NCBI GenBank assembly: GCA_963735025.1 | Contig: CAVTJG010000019.1 | Coordinates: 43,057 to 107,056, forward strand | Reading direction: 5' to 3' | DNA: 64,000 bases | Source of the DNA: JAABRB01 sp963735025 | GTDB taxonomy: Bacteria > Pseudomonadota > Gammaproteobacteria > Burkholderiales > SG8-39 | Shown: positions 26,388-35,889 of the stretch, one piece after another | Position numbering within the stretch: position 1 is the stretch's first letter | How the letters are laid out: each line of letters begins with the position of its first letter | Program-made: the position numbers and the translations under genes | The notes under the pieces: model-generated | Database searches by the model: none | What the model saw: the letters and a program-made list of their open reading frames with translations, nothing else | Told to the model about the DNA's origin: nothing

Positions 26388-26798
26388 TCTCCTTATACTC
26401 CGCCGGCTGCCTTCGGAATCCGGGACAGCGGTCGTGGGGTTCCTGTGGCGCGTCTCGGACGCGCTCCATCGAATTGTTTCAAGTTGCAGCGTTTCAAGTT
26501 GCAACTTCCCGCGCCGCCGGACGTTCCGACTCGAATGTTGCGAAGGAGGCCGGTGCTCCGCACACGGCGTTCTTCAACTGGTCGTTTCGCTCACCACAAG
26601 TAGCGATGTTAATTGGATTAGCGCGCTAGACACAGCGGCAGAACCCAAGGCCCCGGCGACATGACGCCAACGGGGCTTCGACGACAAACCAGACCTCCCT
26701 CCGTGATCAACTCCGGAATGACGGCGACCATGCAAACCTGAAGAGCCAAAACTTCAGCGGCGTTGGTTTGTCCTGCCTGGGCGCAGGAGAAGAACTAA
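26388..26798. promoter_or_regulatory. Divergent rluC/rne control region, likely long rne 5' leader
   Basis: This 411-bp gap has no credible gene. Two adjacent copies of a 15-bp repeat, GTTTCAAGTTGCAGC and GTTTCAAGTTGCAAC, lie at 26476-26505. The rne side is long enough for an autoregulatory leader such as the ~360-nt one of E. coli rne. No clear promoter elements were identified. Confidence 0.5.
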
Positions 26799-29330
26799 AT
26801 GAAACGCATGCTGTTTAACGCAACACAGGCCGAGGAACTCCGTGTTGCGATCGTCGAAGGTCAGAAGCTCATTGATCTCGACATCGAATCGGCCAGCAAG
26901 GAACAACGCAAGGGAAACATCTACAAAGGAATCATCACCCGGGTCGAACCCAGTCTCGAAGCAGCATTTGTCGACTACGGCGCCGAGCGCCACGGGTTCC
27001 TGCCCTTCAAGGAAATCTCGCGCACCTATTTCAAGTCGTCCGTGGATCCGGGCCGCGCGCGGATCCAGGACGCGGTTGCCGACGGGACCGAGGTCCTCGT
27101 CCAGGTCGAGAAGGACGAGCGCGGCACCAAGGGCGCTGCGCTTACCACGTTCGTCAGCCTCGCCGGGCGCTATCTGGTTCTGATGCCGAACAACCCCCGC
27201 GGCGGGGGCGTTTCGCGCCGTATCGAGGGCGAGGATCGCAACGAGCTGCGCGAGGCGATGGACCAGCTCACCGTGCCGCAGGGCATGAGCATCATCGGAC
27301 GCACCGCCGGAATCGGGCGGAGCGCCGAAGAGCTGGCCTGGGACCTCACCTACCTTCTCAAGCTTTGGGAAAAGGTCATCGAGGCCGCCGAGCCGCATCG
27401 CTGGCAGGAGGCCGAAGTCGAGGAAGCGACCCGTCGCGGCGCCACGCTGCGCCTCGGCGATCGCGCCAATCCCGCGCCGTTCCTCATCTACCAGGAGTCG
27501 AGTCTCGTCATCCGGGCGATCCGCGACTACTTCCAGCCGGACATCGGCGAGATCCTGATCGACACCGATTCGATCTACGAGCAGACGGTCGCCTTCATGG
27601 GCAACGTGATGCCCGACAACGTGCAGCGGGTGAAGCGTTATCACGACGACGTCCCGCTCTTTTCGCGCTTCCAGATCGAACATCAGATCGAGACCGCATA
27701 CTCGCGCCAGGTCCCCTTGCCCTCCGGCGGCGCCATCGTGATCGACCATACCGAGGCGCTCGTGTCGGTCGACGTGAACTCGGCCCGATCGACGAAAGGG
27801 GCGGACATCGAAGAAACCGCGCTGCGCACCAACGTGGAAGCCGCCGACGAGATCGCCCGTCAACTGCGGCTACGCGACCTCGGCGGCCTCATCGTGATCG
27901 ATTTTATCGACATGGAGAGTCAGCGCAATCAGCGCGAAGTCGAGAATCGCCTGCGCGACGCGCTGCATCACGACCGCGCGCGCGTGCAGATGGGCAAGAT
28001 CTCCCGGTTCGGGCTCATGGAGCTCTCGCGCCAGCGGCTCCGCCCGAGCCTGGGCGAAACGAGCCACCAGGCCTGCCCGCGCTGCAACGGCACCGGACAC
28101 GTTCGCTCGATCGAATCCTCGGCGCTCCACATCCTGCGGATCATGCAGGAGGAAGCGATGAAGGAGAACAGCGCCGCGGTGCACGTGCAGGTTCCCGTCG
28201 ACGTGGCGACCTATCTGCTGAACGAAAAGCGCGACGAGATTCACGCGCTCGAGACGCGGCTGAAGGTCAACATCGTGATGTTGCCGAACATCCACCTGGA
28301 GACGCCGAATTACCGCATCGAGCGCATGCGCCACGACGACCTGAATCAGGAAGGCGTGCTGCCGCCGAGCTACAAGATGGTGGAAGCCCCCGCCGAAGAG
28401 GAGAAGAAGCTCCTCGCGCCGGACGCGAAACCCGCGCGCCCCGAAGCGGTCGTGAAAAGCATCACGCCGGAACAGCCGGCGCCGATGCCCGTGCCGCGGG
28501 CGCCCGCCCCTGTCGCGGCGCAAGCGCCCGCCGCCGTCGGCATCATCGATCGGATCTTTGCCTGGTTCCGGCAGCCCGCTGAAGCCCAGCCCGCTGCCGC
28601 GCGTCCGACTCGCCCCGCGCCGACTGAACCGCGCCGTGAGCATCGCGAGCGGCACGACCGGCATCAACGACGAGATCGTCAGGACGGACGCCCGCAAGGT
28701 GGTCGCTCGGGACAACGTGATCGAGGCGGCGAACGCGGAGAGCGTGGCGAGCGAAGCGAACGTGGCGGTCGCGACCGCTCGCAGGGCGACCAGCGCCGGC
28801 GCGAGCAGCGTGCCGACCAGGGCGACCGGGCGCCGCGTGAACCGCGCCGTGACGAACGCCAGCGGCGTCCGGAACAGGCCGACGCACAAGCGCAGGAGCC
28901 GCGCACTCAGCAACCAGCTCTCGCAACGCCGGCTGCCGCACAGGAGGGCGCGCGCGCGGAAGGTGGTGAGCGTCGCGGCGGGCGCCGCCGTCGTCGCGGC
29001 CGTGGCGGCAGCGGCGATCGTGCCGAACGCGCCCAGCGGCAGAATGACGAGGGCCAACGCGAGGACGCGCCCGACGCTGCCGTAGCTGCCACGAGCGCCG
29101 ACGTGTTGACGCACGCGGCGATTCAGGCAAGCGATGACACGGCCCCTGCGCCGCGCCCCGAGAATTCCCCGTGCCCGCGACCGAGCGCAAGGAATTCGCC
29201 GCAGCAGAGCCATCGGAATCAGTCGTGCCGGATATGGCGCCTCAAGCGTCGCCTGCATACTCGACGCCAGTGGAGTCCGCACCGGTCATGTCGGCACCTG
29301 TCGAGTCGTCACCAGCGGTATCCGAGGTGA
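26799..29330 (+). CDS. rne: Ribonuclease E, with apparent frameshift in the C-terminal region
   Basis: RNase E is the main single-strand endoribonuclease and degradosome scaffold. The N-terminal catalytic half is intact: S1 domain (residues ~35-125), the DNase I-like domain with metal ligands around VSVDVNSARSTKGAD and VIDFIDME, and the Zn-link CPRCNGTG. A long basic R/E/Q-rich RNA-binding region follows (about 600-730). After about residue 788 the frame changes into non-homologous residues; the proper C-terminus continues in another frame from 29168 (see next feature). One missing C in the C4 run at 29167-29170 would restore a ~969-residue protein. Confidence 0.93.
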   Translation: MKRMLFNATQAEELRVAIVEGQKLIDLDIESASKEQRKGNIYKGIITRVEPSLEAAFVDYGAERHGFLPFKEISRTYFKSSVDPGRARIQDAVADGTEVLVQVEKDERGTKGAALTTFVSLAGRYLVLMPNNPRGGGVSRRIEGEDRNELREAMDQLTVPQGMSIIGRTAGIGRSAEELAWDLTYLLKLWEKVIEAAEPHRWQEAEVEEATRRGATLRLGDRANPAPFLIYQESSLVIRAIRDYFQPDIGEILIDTDSIYEQTVAFMGNVMPDNVQRVKRYHDDVPLFSRFQIEHQIETAYSRQVPLPSGGAIVIDHTEALVSVDVNSARSTKGADIEETALRTNVEAADEIARQLRLRDLGGLIVIDFIDMESQRNQREVENRLRDALHHDRARVQMGKISRFGLMELSRQRLRPSLGETSHQACPRCNGTGHVRSIESSALHILRIMQEEAMKENSAAVHVQVPVDVATYLLNEKRDEIHALETRLKVNIVMLPNIHLETPNYRIERMRHDDLNQEGVLPPSYKMVEAPAEEEKKLLAPDAKPARPEAVVKSITPEQPAPMPVPRAPAPVAAQAPAAVGIIDRIFAWFRQPAEAQPAAARPTRPAPTEPRREHRERHDRHQRRDRQDGRPQGGRSGQRDRGGERGERGERSERGGRDRSQGDQRRREQRADQGDRAPREPRRDERQRRPEQADAQAQEPRTQQPALATPAAAQEGARAEGGERRGGRRRRRGRGGSGDRAERAQRQNDEGQREDAPDAAVAATSADVLTHAAIQASDDTAPAPRPENSPCPRPSARNSPQQSHRNQSCRIWRLKRRLHTRRQWSPHRSCRHLSSRHQRYPR

Positions 29331-29707
29331 TCGACGTCGCGCCGAGCGCGCCGGTGCACACCGCCGCTGCGGCCGAGCACGAGGAACCGGAGCGTGTCCC
29401 TCCCGCTCCGGTGACCGTTCCGCCCGCGGCAGCCGAGGAGCCACCGCGACCCACTCCGGTTGAAGTTGCGGCAGCCCCGTCTCGCCACGAGCCCGCCCCG
29501 ATCGCCACGCCCAAGGCACCGCAACCCAGCGTGGACGAGGCATTGCGCGAAAGCGGTCTGGTACTGATCGAAACCAGTCCGGACAAGGCACAAGCGGTCG
29601 CGACGCCAGTGGAAGAAGTACCCATCGCACCGCGCGGGCCGCGCGAGCGCCGCGCGCCGCCGCCGGATATCGACCAACCCCTGCAGCAGGTCGAGACGCG
29701 GAAGTAA
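29168..29707 (+). pseudogene. rne: Displaced C-terminal part of RNase E
   Basis: This frame continues rne after the apparent indel at 29167-29170. It encodes an Ala/Pro/Glu-rich linker and ends with DEALRESGLVLIETSPDKAQ and a short tail, which matches the conserved C-terminal end of betaproteobacterial RNase E proteins (the ~GLVxVxTxxxK segment). It has no ribosome site of its own. I read it as part of rne, not as a separate gene. Confidence 0.8.
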
Positions 29708-29734
29708 GTGTCAGGGTTGCCCTGGGGAGACCCG

Positions 29735-29848
29735 GTCCATCCCCGCGCAAGCGGGGATCCACAAGGCCGCTGAACGCGATCAGCCTGGATTCCCGCTGGA
29801 GCCTGCCCTCGAGCGGGGTAATCGGGGGCGGGAGTGACGGGCGCTAGG
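29735..29848. repeat. Dispersed palindromic repeat (REP-like), copy 2
   Basis: CATCCCCGC-GCAA-GCGGGGATCC at 29738-29761 and a second degenerate arm (CCTGGATTCCCGC...) downstream are the same type as the copies at 3.53 and 39.22 kb. It fills the gap between the convergent rne and phosphatase genes. Confidence 0.7.
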
Positions 29849-30337
29849 TGCGCCCGGCCTGCTCGTCCTGCAAAGACGCGAGCAGGCCTGTCGCCGCCTC
29901 CTCGATCAGATCCAGCACCAGCTCGAACCCTTCCGGTCCGCCGTAGTACGGATCGGGAACATCCAGCGTCTTCGCGCCCCGCGCGTACTTGAGCATCAAG
30001 TCGACCTTCGCACGCGCGACGGGCGGTGCCATCCGCGCAAGAATCTCGTGGTGATCGCGATCCATCCAAGGATCAGATCGAACGCGCCGAAATCGCCGGT
30101 GTCGATCCGCCGCGCGCGGATTCCCGAAAGATCGTAGCCGCGCGCACGCGCGAACGCCTGGGAACGCGTGTCCGGCGGCTCACCGACGTGATATGCGTGC
30201 GTGCCGGCCGAGTCCACCCGAATGGCGTGCGCGAGTCCCGCGTCGGCGACCATCTTCCGGAACACGCCTTCTGCAGTCGGCGAGCGGCAGATATTGCCGG
30301 TGCAAATGAAGAGCACGCTTCGCATCGCGCCGCTCAT
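29844..30337 (-). pseudogene. Low-molecular-weight protein tyrosine phosphatase, broken by an indel
   Basis: The N-terminal part has the phosphatase P-loop FICTGNICRSPTAE (C-x5-R-S) and runs in frame to about 30068. The C-terminal part continues in another frame from ATG 30063-30065 with MDRDHHEILARM and the general-acid loop DVPDPYYGGPEGFE. Joined, they make the normal ~157-residue enzyme. One base is missing near 30066 (in CTTGGATGG). The start ATG overlaps the uvrB stop (ATGA). Both halves are well conserved, so an assembly error or very recent mutation is likely. Confidence 0.85.
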
Positions 30338-32424
30338 CCCGCCGCACGCGGGCGGTCCGAATCGCCGGCCGCGCCGAACGCACGTCGCCGCAGCTCCGCA
30401 AGCCGGTCGCGCGCGTGCGCCGCCTCCTCGAATTCGAGGTTGCGCGCATGCGTGAGCATCTGCTTTTCGAGTCGCTTGATCTCCCGCCCGAGCTGTTTCT
30501 CGCTCATGGACTCGTAGCGCGCCTGCTCTTCCGCGGCTTTCAGACTCGCCCGTGAGTCCTCGACGTCGTACACGCCGTCGATGATGTCCTTGATGCGCTT
30601 CGAGACCCCTGCCGGAACGATGCCGTGCTCCGCGTTGTAGGCGGTCTGCTTCGCGCGCCGCCGCTCGGTCTCCTCGATCGCACGCCGCATGGAATCCGTG
30701 ATCCGATCGGCGTAGAGGATCGCCTTGCCGTTGATGTGGCGTGCCGCGCGACCGATGGTCTGGATGAGCGAGCGGTCCGAGCGCAGAAAACCTTCCTTGT
30801 CCGCGTCCAGGATCGCCACCAGCGAAACCTCGGGGATGTCCAGCCCCTCGCGCAGGAGATTGATGCCGACCAGCACGTCGAACTCGCCGAGCCGCAAATC
30901 GCGGATGATTTCGACGCGCTCCACGGTCTCGATCTCCGAGTGCAGATAGCGGACCCGGACGCCGTGCTCGCCCAGATACTCGGTCAGATCCTCGGACATT
31001 TTCTTCGTGAGTGTCGTCACCAGCACACGTTCATCGTTTCCGGTGCGCAGGCTGATCTCCGAGAGCAGGTCGTCCACCTGCGTCGAGGCCGGCCGCACCT
31101 CGAGCACAGGGTCGACCAGGCCCGTTGGCCGCACGACCTGCTCGACCACCTGTCCGGACCGCGCGAGCGCGTAATCACCCGGCGTGGCCGAGACGAAGAT
31201 CGTCTGGCGCATGACCTTCTCGAACTCCTCGAACTTCAGGGGCCGGTTGTCCAGGGCGGATGGCAGGCGGAAGCCGTAGTCCACCAGGTTCTCCTTGCGC
31301 GATCGGTCGCCACGATACATGCCGCCGAGCTGCGGAATGGTCACGTGGCTCTCGTCGATGATCATCAGCGCGTTGGCCGGAAGATAGTCGATCAGCGTCG
31401 GCGGCGGCTCGCCCGGCGCGCGGCCGGAAAGGTGGCGCGAGTAGTTCTCGATTCCCTTGCAGAAACCCATCTCTGCGAGCATCTCGAGATCGAAGCGCGT
31501 GCGCTGCTCGATGCGCTGTGCCTCGACCAGCTTGCTCTCCTTGACGAAGAAATCGATCCGGTCCCTGAGCTCCGTCTTGATCGCCTCGATTGCGCGCATG
31601 GTCGTGCTGCGCGGCGTCACATAGTGGCTCGAGGGGTAAACGGTGAAGCGCGAAACTCGCTGGTGGGTGCGACCGGTGAGCGGATCGAAGAGCATGAGGC
31701 TGTCGACCTCGTCGTCGACGAGCGTGATGCGCAGGGCGGTCTCCGAGTGCTCAGCCGGAAAGACGTCGAGCACGTCGCCCCGCACGCGGAACGTCCCGCG
31801 CCGGAAATCGTATTCGGACCGCTCGTACTGCATCGCCACCAGCCGCGCGATCGCGTCGCGCTGCGCGATGCGCTCACGTTCCCGCAGGTGCAGGATCATG
31901 CCGTGATAGTCGACCGGATCGCCGATTCCGTAGATGCACGACACGGTCGCCACGATGATCGCGTCGTCGCGTTCCAACAGCGATTTCGTCGCCGACAGGC
32001 GCATCTGCTCGATGTGCTCGTTGATGCTCGAATCCTTTTCGATGTAGAGGTCGCGCGCGGGAACGTAGGCCTCGGGCTGGTAGTAGTCGTAGTACGAGAC
32101 GAAGTACTCGATGGCGTTCTCGGGCAGGAACTCGCGCATCTCCGCGTAGAGCTGCGCGGCGAGAGTCTTGTTCGGCGCCAGGATCAGCGCCGGCCGGCCG
32201 AGTCGCGCAATGACGTTGGCCATCGTGTAGGTCTTGCCCGACCCGGTCACGCCAAGCAGGGTCTGGTACGCCAGTCCGTCGGAGATCGCCTCGACCAGCT
32301 TCTCGATCGCTTCCGGCTGATCGCCGGCGGGCAGGAACGGCTGATGCAACCGGTATGGACTGTCCGGAAAGGTCAGGACGGCTTCCTGTGGAGGCGGTGC
32401 TTGAACGGTCGCCGGGCTGTTCAC
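30334..32424 (-). CDS. uvrB: Excinuclease ABC subunit B
   Basis: UvrB is the DNA-binding, damage-verifying helicase-like subunit of excision repair. The ~696-residue product has Walker A GVTGSGKTYTMANV, the beta-hairpin YYDYYQPEAYVP, the DESH box IIDESHVTIPQ, helicase motif VI QTIGRAARHINGKAI, and a C-terminal UVR domain (KRLEKQMLTHARNLEFEEAAHARD). I used GTG at 32424; TTG at 32475 would lengthen it with non-conserved residues. Together with uvrC at 0.4 kb, two of the three Uvr subunits are in this window. Confidence 0.96.
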   Translation of the reverse strand: MNSPATVQAPPPQEAVLTFPDSPYRLHQPFLPAGDQPEAIEKLVEAISDGLAYQTLLGVTGSGKTYTMANVIARLGRPALILAPNKTLAAQLYAEMREFLPENAIEYFVSYYDYYQPEAYVPARDLYIEKDSSINEHIEQMRLSATKSLLERDDAIIVATVSCIYGIGDPVDYHGMILHLRERERIAQRDAIARLVAMQYERSEYDFRRGTFRVRGDVLDVFPAEHSETALRITLVDDEVDSLMLFDPLTGRTHQRVSRFTVYPSSHYVTPRSTTMRAIEAIKTELRDRIDFFVKESKLVEAQRIEQRTRFDLEMLAEMGFCKGIENYSRHLSGRAPGEPPPTLIDYLPANALMIIDESHVTIPQLGGMYRGDRSRKENLVDYGFRLPSALDNRPLKFEEFEKVMRQTIFVSATPGDYALARSGQVVEQVVRPTGLVDPVLEVRPASTQVDDLLSEISLRTGNDERVLVTTLTKKMSEDLTEYLGEHGVRVRYLHSEIETVERVEIIRDLRLGEFDVLVGINLLREGLDIPEVSLVAILDADKEGFLRSDRSLIQTIGRAARHINGKAILYADRITDSMRRAIEETERRRAKQTAYNAEHGIVPAGVSKRIKDIIDGVYDVEDSRASLKAAEEQARYESMSEKQLGREIKRLEKQMLTHARNLEFEEAAHARDRLAELRRRAFGAAGDSDRPRAAG

Positions 32425-32600
32425 GATTCGGCCATGAGGGGCTGCGCGCGTTTGCGTCCAGCCATTGCGCGTCAAACCGAGGATTTTCCCACAATCGCGC
32501 TTCCCGGGGAGCGCCCACGCACTCGGCGCGCTGCTTTTCGCCGAAAAGGTAGAATTCGCTCCGTTTGCCGATCAATTTACCCGCCACCAGAACGCACTCA

Positions 32601-33806
32601 ATGACCGCTTCCCTCCTTGCTGGCGTCGAAATGGCGCCGCGTGACCCGATCCTCGGTATTACCGAGGCCTTCCACGCCGACACCAACCCGAACAAGATCA
32701 ATCTCGGCGTAGGTGTCTATACCGACGACGCGGGAAAGGTGCCGCTGCTCGAGTGTGTGCGCCGTGCCGACCGGGCCATTCTCGAGAATCCGACGCCCTG
32801 GAGCTATCTGCCCATCGACGGCCTTGCCGCCTACGACAAGGCGGTGCAGCAACTGATCTTCGGTGCGGATTCGGCGGTCCTCGCGCAAGGTCGCGGCGTA
32901 ACCGTCCAGGCGATCGGCGGCACGGGTGCGCTCAAGATCTGCGCGGATTTCCTGCGCCGCGTGAGTCCGGGTGCGCAGGTGCTGATCAGCAATCCGAGCT
33001 GGGAGAACCACCGGGCGCTCTTCGAAGGCGCCGGATTCTCGGTGAAAGAGTATCCCTACTACGACGCTGCAACCCACGGCCTGAACTTCCCTGGCATGGC
33101 TGCCGCCCTCGGCGAGGCGCCGGCAGGGACCATCGTCGTGCTGCATGTGTGTTGCCACAATCCCACCGGCGTGGACCTCGCCCCCGAGCACTGGGCGGAG
33201 GTGCTCCGGATCGTCAAGGCGCGGAACCTCATTCCCATCCTCGACAGCGCCTACCAGGGTTTTGCCGAAAGCATCGATGCCGACGGCGCAGTCGTGCGGC
33301 AGTTTGCCGAGGCTTGCAGCCCGGTCTTCGTCGCCAGCTCGTTCTCCAAGTCCTTCTCGCTGTACGGAGAGCGGGTGGGAGCGCTCAGCGTCGCAACGGC
33401 CTCGAGCGAAGAGTCGGCACGCGTCCTGAGCCAGCTGAAGCGCGTCGTGCGGGCGAACTACTCCAATCCACCCACCCATGGCGGAAAGGCCGTGGCGGCG
33501 ATCCTGACGACGCCAGAGCTCCGCACGCTCTGGGACCGGGAACTCGGTGCCATGCGCGACCGTATCCGCACGATGCGCAAGGAGCTGGTCGAGCGGCTGC
33601 ACGCCCGTATTCCAGGATCGGACTTCAGCTTCATGTTGCGCCAGCGCGGAATGTTTTCGTACTCCGGTCTCACGAAGGCGCAGGTGGTGCGACTGCGCGA
33701 GGAATTTTCGGTCTACGTGATCGAGACCGGTCGGATCTGCGTCGCCGCGCTCAACTCGCACAACGTCGACCGCGTTGCCGAAGCGATCGCCGCGGTCGTG
33801 CGTTGA
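32601..33806 (+). CDS. Aromatic-amino-acid / aspartate aminotransferase (class I)
   Basis: This PLP-dependent aminotransferase of ~401 residues belongs to the AspC/TyrB branch: NLGVGVYTDDAGKVPLLECV, the PLP phosphate/pyridine sites (IGGTGALKICADFL, CCHNPTGVDL, ILDSAYQGFAE) and the Schiff-base Lys in SSFSKSFSLYGERVGAL, with Arg near the end (ALNSHN follows). Whether aspartate, tyrosine or both are used cannot be told. ATG at 32601 was chosen. It is divergent from uvrB with a ~176-bp gap. Confidence 0.93.
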   Translation: MTASLLAGVEMAPRDPILGITEAFHADTNPNKINLGVGVYTDDAGKVPLLECVRRADRAILENPTPWSYLPIDGLAAYDKAVQQLIFGADSAVLAQGRGVTVQAIGGTGALKICADFLRRVSPGAQVLISNPSWENHRALFEGAGFSVKEYPYYDAATHGLNFPGMAAALGEAPAGTIVVLHVCCHNPTGVDLAPEHWAEVLRIVKARNLIPILDSAYQGFAESIDADGAVVRQFAEACSPVFVASSFSKSFSLYGERVGALSVATASSEESARVLSQLKRVVRANYSNPPTHGGKAVAAILTTPELRTLWDRELGAMRDRIRTMRKELVERLHARIPGSDFSFMLRQRGMFSYSGLTKAQVVRLREEFSVYVIETGRICVAALNSHNVDRVAEAIAAVVR

Positions 33807-33914
33807 ACGCGCGCCGCCGCCTTTCCACGCCGCCGAGATTTGCTCGATCGCGGCGCACATTTCGGCGCACGTGCGCTTGAAATTTAACGTGTACTCGCGC
33901 ATGATTCGCCAGCC

Positions 33915-35873
33915 ATGGCCACCGCGCGCGTCACAAAACTGAAACGGAACGACGAACCGAAGCGGATCGAGGGCAAGCCGTGGACTGCCGCCGACTCCAT
34001 CGAGCTCTACGGCATCCGGAACTGGGGTGCGGGATACTTCGATCTGGCCGACGACGGCAACGTGACGGTGAACGTGCCGTTCGACGGCAAGCGCGTCGGG
34101 GTCAGCATTCTCGACATCATCGCCGGCATGCAGCAGCGCGGCTTGCAGATGCCGGTGCTCCTGCGCATCGAGAACATCCTCGACGCGCAGATCTCGCTCC
34201 TCAACGAAAGCTTCGGCAAGGCGATGCGCAGCCTCAACTACAGGGGCACGTACCGGGGCGTCTTTCCGATCAAGGTGAACCAGCAATGTCAGGTCATCGA
34301 GGAGATCGCCCGGTTCGGTGCGCGCTACGGTCACGGCCTCGAGGCCGGTAGCAAAGCCGAGCTGCTGATCGCCCTCGCCAGCCTCGACGCCGGTTCCGGA
34401 TACATCATCTGCAACGGCTACAAGGACGCCGAATTCGTCGACCTCGGCCTGCAGGCCCTCAAGCTCGGATTCAAGTGCATCTTCGTCATCGAGACGCCGG
34501 CCGAGCTGCCGATCATTCTCGAATCGAGCCGCACGCTGGGCATCCGGCCGATGCTCGGCGTGCGAGTCAAGCTTTCGTCCCGGGTCGGCGGGGCCTGGAA
34601 CGAATCGAGCGGCGATCGCAGCATTTTCGGCCTGACCACGTCGCAGCTCGTGGAGACCATCGATCTGCTGCGCCAGCACGAGATGCTGGACTGCCTGCAG
34701 CTCCTGCACTATCACCTCGGATCGCAGATTCCGAACATCCGGGACATCCGGGCCGGAGTGCTGGAGGCCTGCCGCTATTACGTCGACCTGGTGAAGGAAG
34801 GGGCGGCGCTCAGCTATCTCGATCTCGGCGGCGGACTTGCCGTGGATTACGACGGCTCCCAGACCAATCAGGATTACAGCAAGAATTACTCGCTGGACGA
34901 ATATTGCCTCGACGTGGTGGAGGCGATCATGAGCGCGCTCGATCCGCAGGGCGTCCCGCATCCGGTGATCATCACCGAGTCGGGGCGTGCGACCGTTGCC
35001 TACTCGTCGGTGCTGCTCTTCAACATCCTGGACGTGACGCGGTTCGAGCCTGGCGAGTTACCCGCCCCCGACCCCGCCCATGAGCATGAACTGATCGGCA
35101 ATCTGCGCGAATCGCTGAAGAGCATCAACCCGAAGAATCTTCAGGAGTGCTACAACGACGCGGTCTACTACCGGGAGGAGATCCGCGAGCTGTTCAAGCG
35201 CGGTCAGATCCGCCTGCGGGAGCTGTCGCTCGCTGAGGACATCTTTCTCGAAATCGTCCGCGGGATCGTCGGCGAGCTCGAGCAGGCCAGGCGGGTGCCG
35301 GCCGGCCTGGCGGGCCTGGAACATTCCCTCTCGGACATCTACTACGGCAATTTCTCGGTCTTCCAGTCGCTGCCGGATGTCTGGGCCATCGAGCAGATCT
35401 TCCCGATCATGCCGGTCCACCGCCACAACGAGGCGCCGACACGACAGGCGATCATCGCCGACATCACCTGCGACTCGGACGGCAAGATCGACCGCTTCAT
35501 CGGCCGGCGCGGTGACGGCAAGACGCTCCCCGTTCATCCGCTGATCGAGGGCGAGCCCTACCACTTCGGGGTCTTCCTGGTCGGCGCCTACCAGGAGACG
35601 CTTGGCGACTTGCACAACCTGATGGGCGACACCAACGTGGTGAGCGTGCGAATCAATGAGGACGGCACGTTCGACGTCGTGCGGGAGATGAACGGCGACA
35701 GCATCGCCGACGTGCTCTCCTACGTCGAATACCAGCCCCAGCAGCTTCTGGAGCAGTTCCGCAAGATCGCCGAGCGGGGCGTTCGCGAGGGCCGGATCTC
35801 GCTCGCGGAGCGCCAGTCCATGCTCGAGGCATTTTCCGCCAGCCTCCGCGGCTACACTTACTACGAAGATTGA
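33915..35873 (+). CDS. speA: Biosynthetic arginine decarboxylase
   Basis: SpeA decarboxylates arginine to agmatine, the first step of this operon's polyamine pathway. The 652-residue alanine-racemase-fold enzyme has the PLP Lys in FPIKVNQQCQVIEEI, the GLEAGSKAEL loop, the HYHLGSQI segment and the C-terminal active-site region DSDGKIDRFI. Length matches the long biosynthetic SpeA form. It is 17 bp ahead of the dehydrogenase gene and heads the four-gene polyamine operon. Confidence 0.96.
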   Translation: MATARVTKLKRNDEPKRIEGKPWTAADSIELYGIRNWGAGYFDLADDGNVTVNVPFDGKRVGVSILDIIAGMQQRGLQMPVLLRIENILDAQISLLNESFGKAMRSLNYRGTYRGVFPIKVNQQCQVIEEIARFGARYGHGLEAGSKAELLIALASLDAGSGYIICNGYKDAEFVDLGLQALKLGFKCIFVIETPAELPIILESSRTLGIRPMLGVRVKLSSRVGGAWNESSGDRSIFGLTTSQLVETIDLLRQHEMLDCLQLLHYHLGSQIPNIRDIRAGVLEACRYYVDLVKEGAALSYLDLGGGLAVDYDGSQTNQDYSKNYSLDEYCLDVVEAIMSALDPQGVPHPVIITESGRATVAYSSVLLFNILDVTRFEPGELPAPDPAHEHELIGNLRESLKSINPKNLQECYNDAVYYREEIRELFKRGQIRLRELSLAEDIFLEIVRGIVGELEQARRVPAGLAGLEHSLSDIYYGNFSVFQSLPDVWAIEQIFPIMPVHRHNEAPTRQAIIADITCDSDGKIDRFIGRRGDGKTLPVHPLIEGEPYHFGVFLVGAYQETLGDLHNLMGDTNVVSVRINEDGTFDVVREMNGDSIADVLSYVEYQPQQLLEQFRKIAERGVREGRISLAERQSMLEAFSASLRGYTYYED

Positions 35874-35889
35874 CCCGGGCAGGCACTGC

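Noticed and set aside
27870..29282. A 470-codon open frame on the minus strand opposite rne
   Set aside because: It arises from the biased codons of the Arg/Glu/Gln-rich RNase E tail; no homologous motif.
30625..32604. A 659-codon open frame on the + strand
   Set aside because: It is antisense to uvrB and has no recognisable domain.
32598..34961. A 787-codon open frame on the minus strand
   Set aside because: It is antisense to the aminotransferase and speA; its composition is that of a shadow frame.
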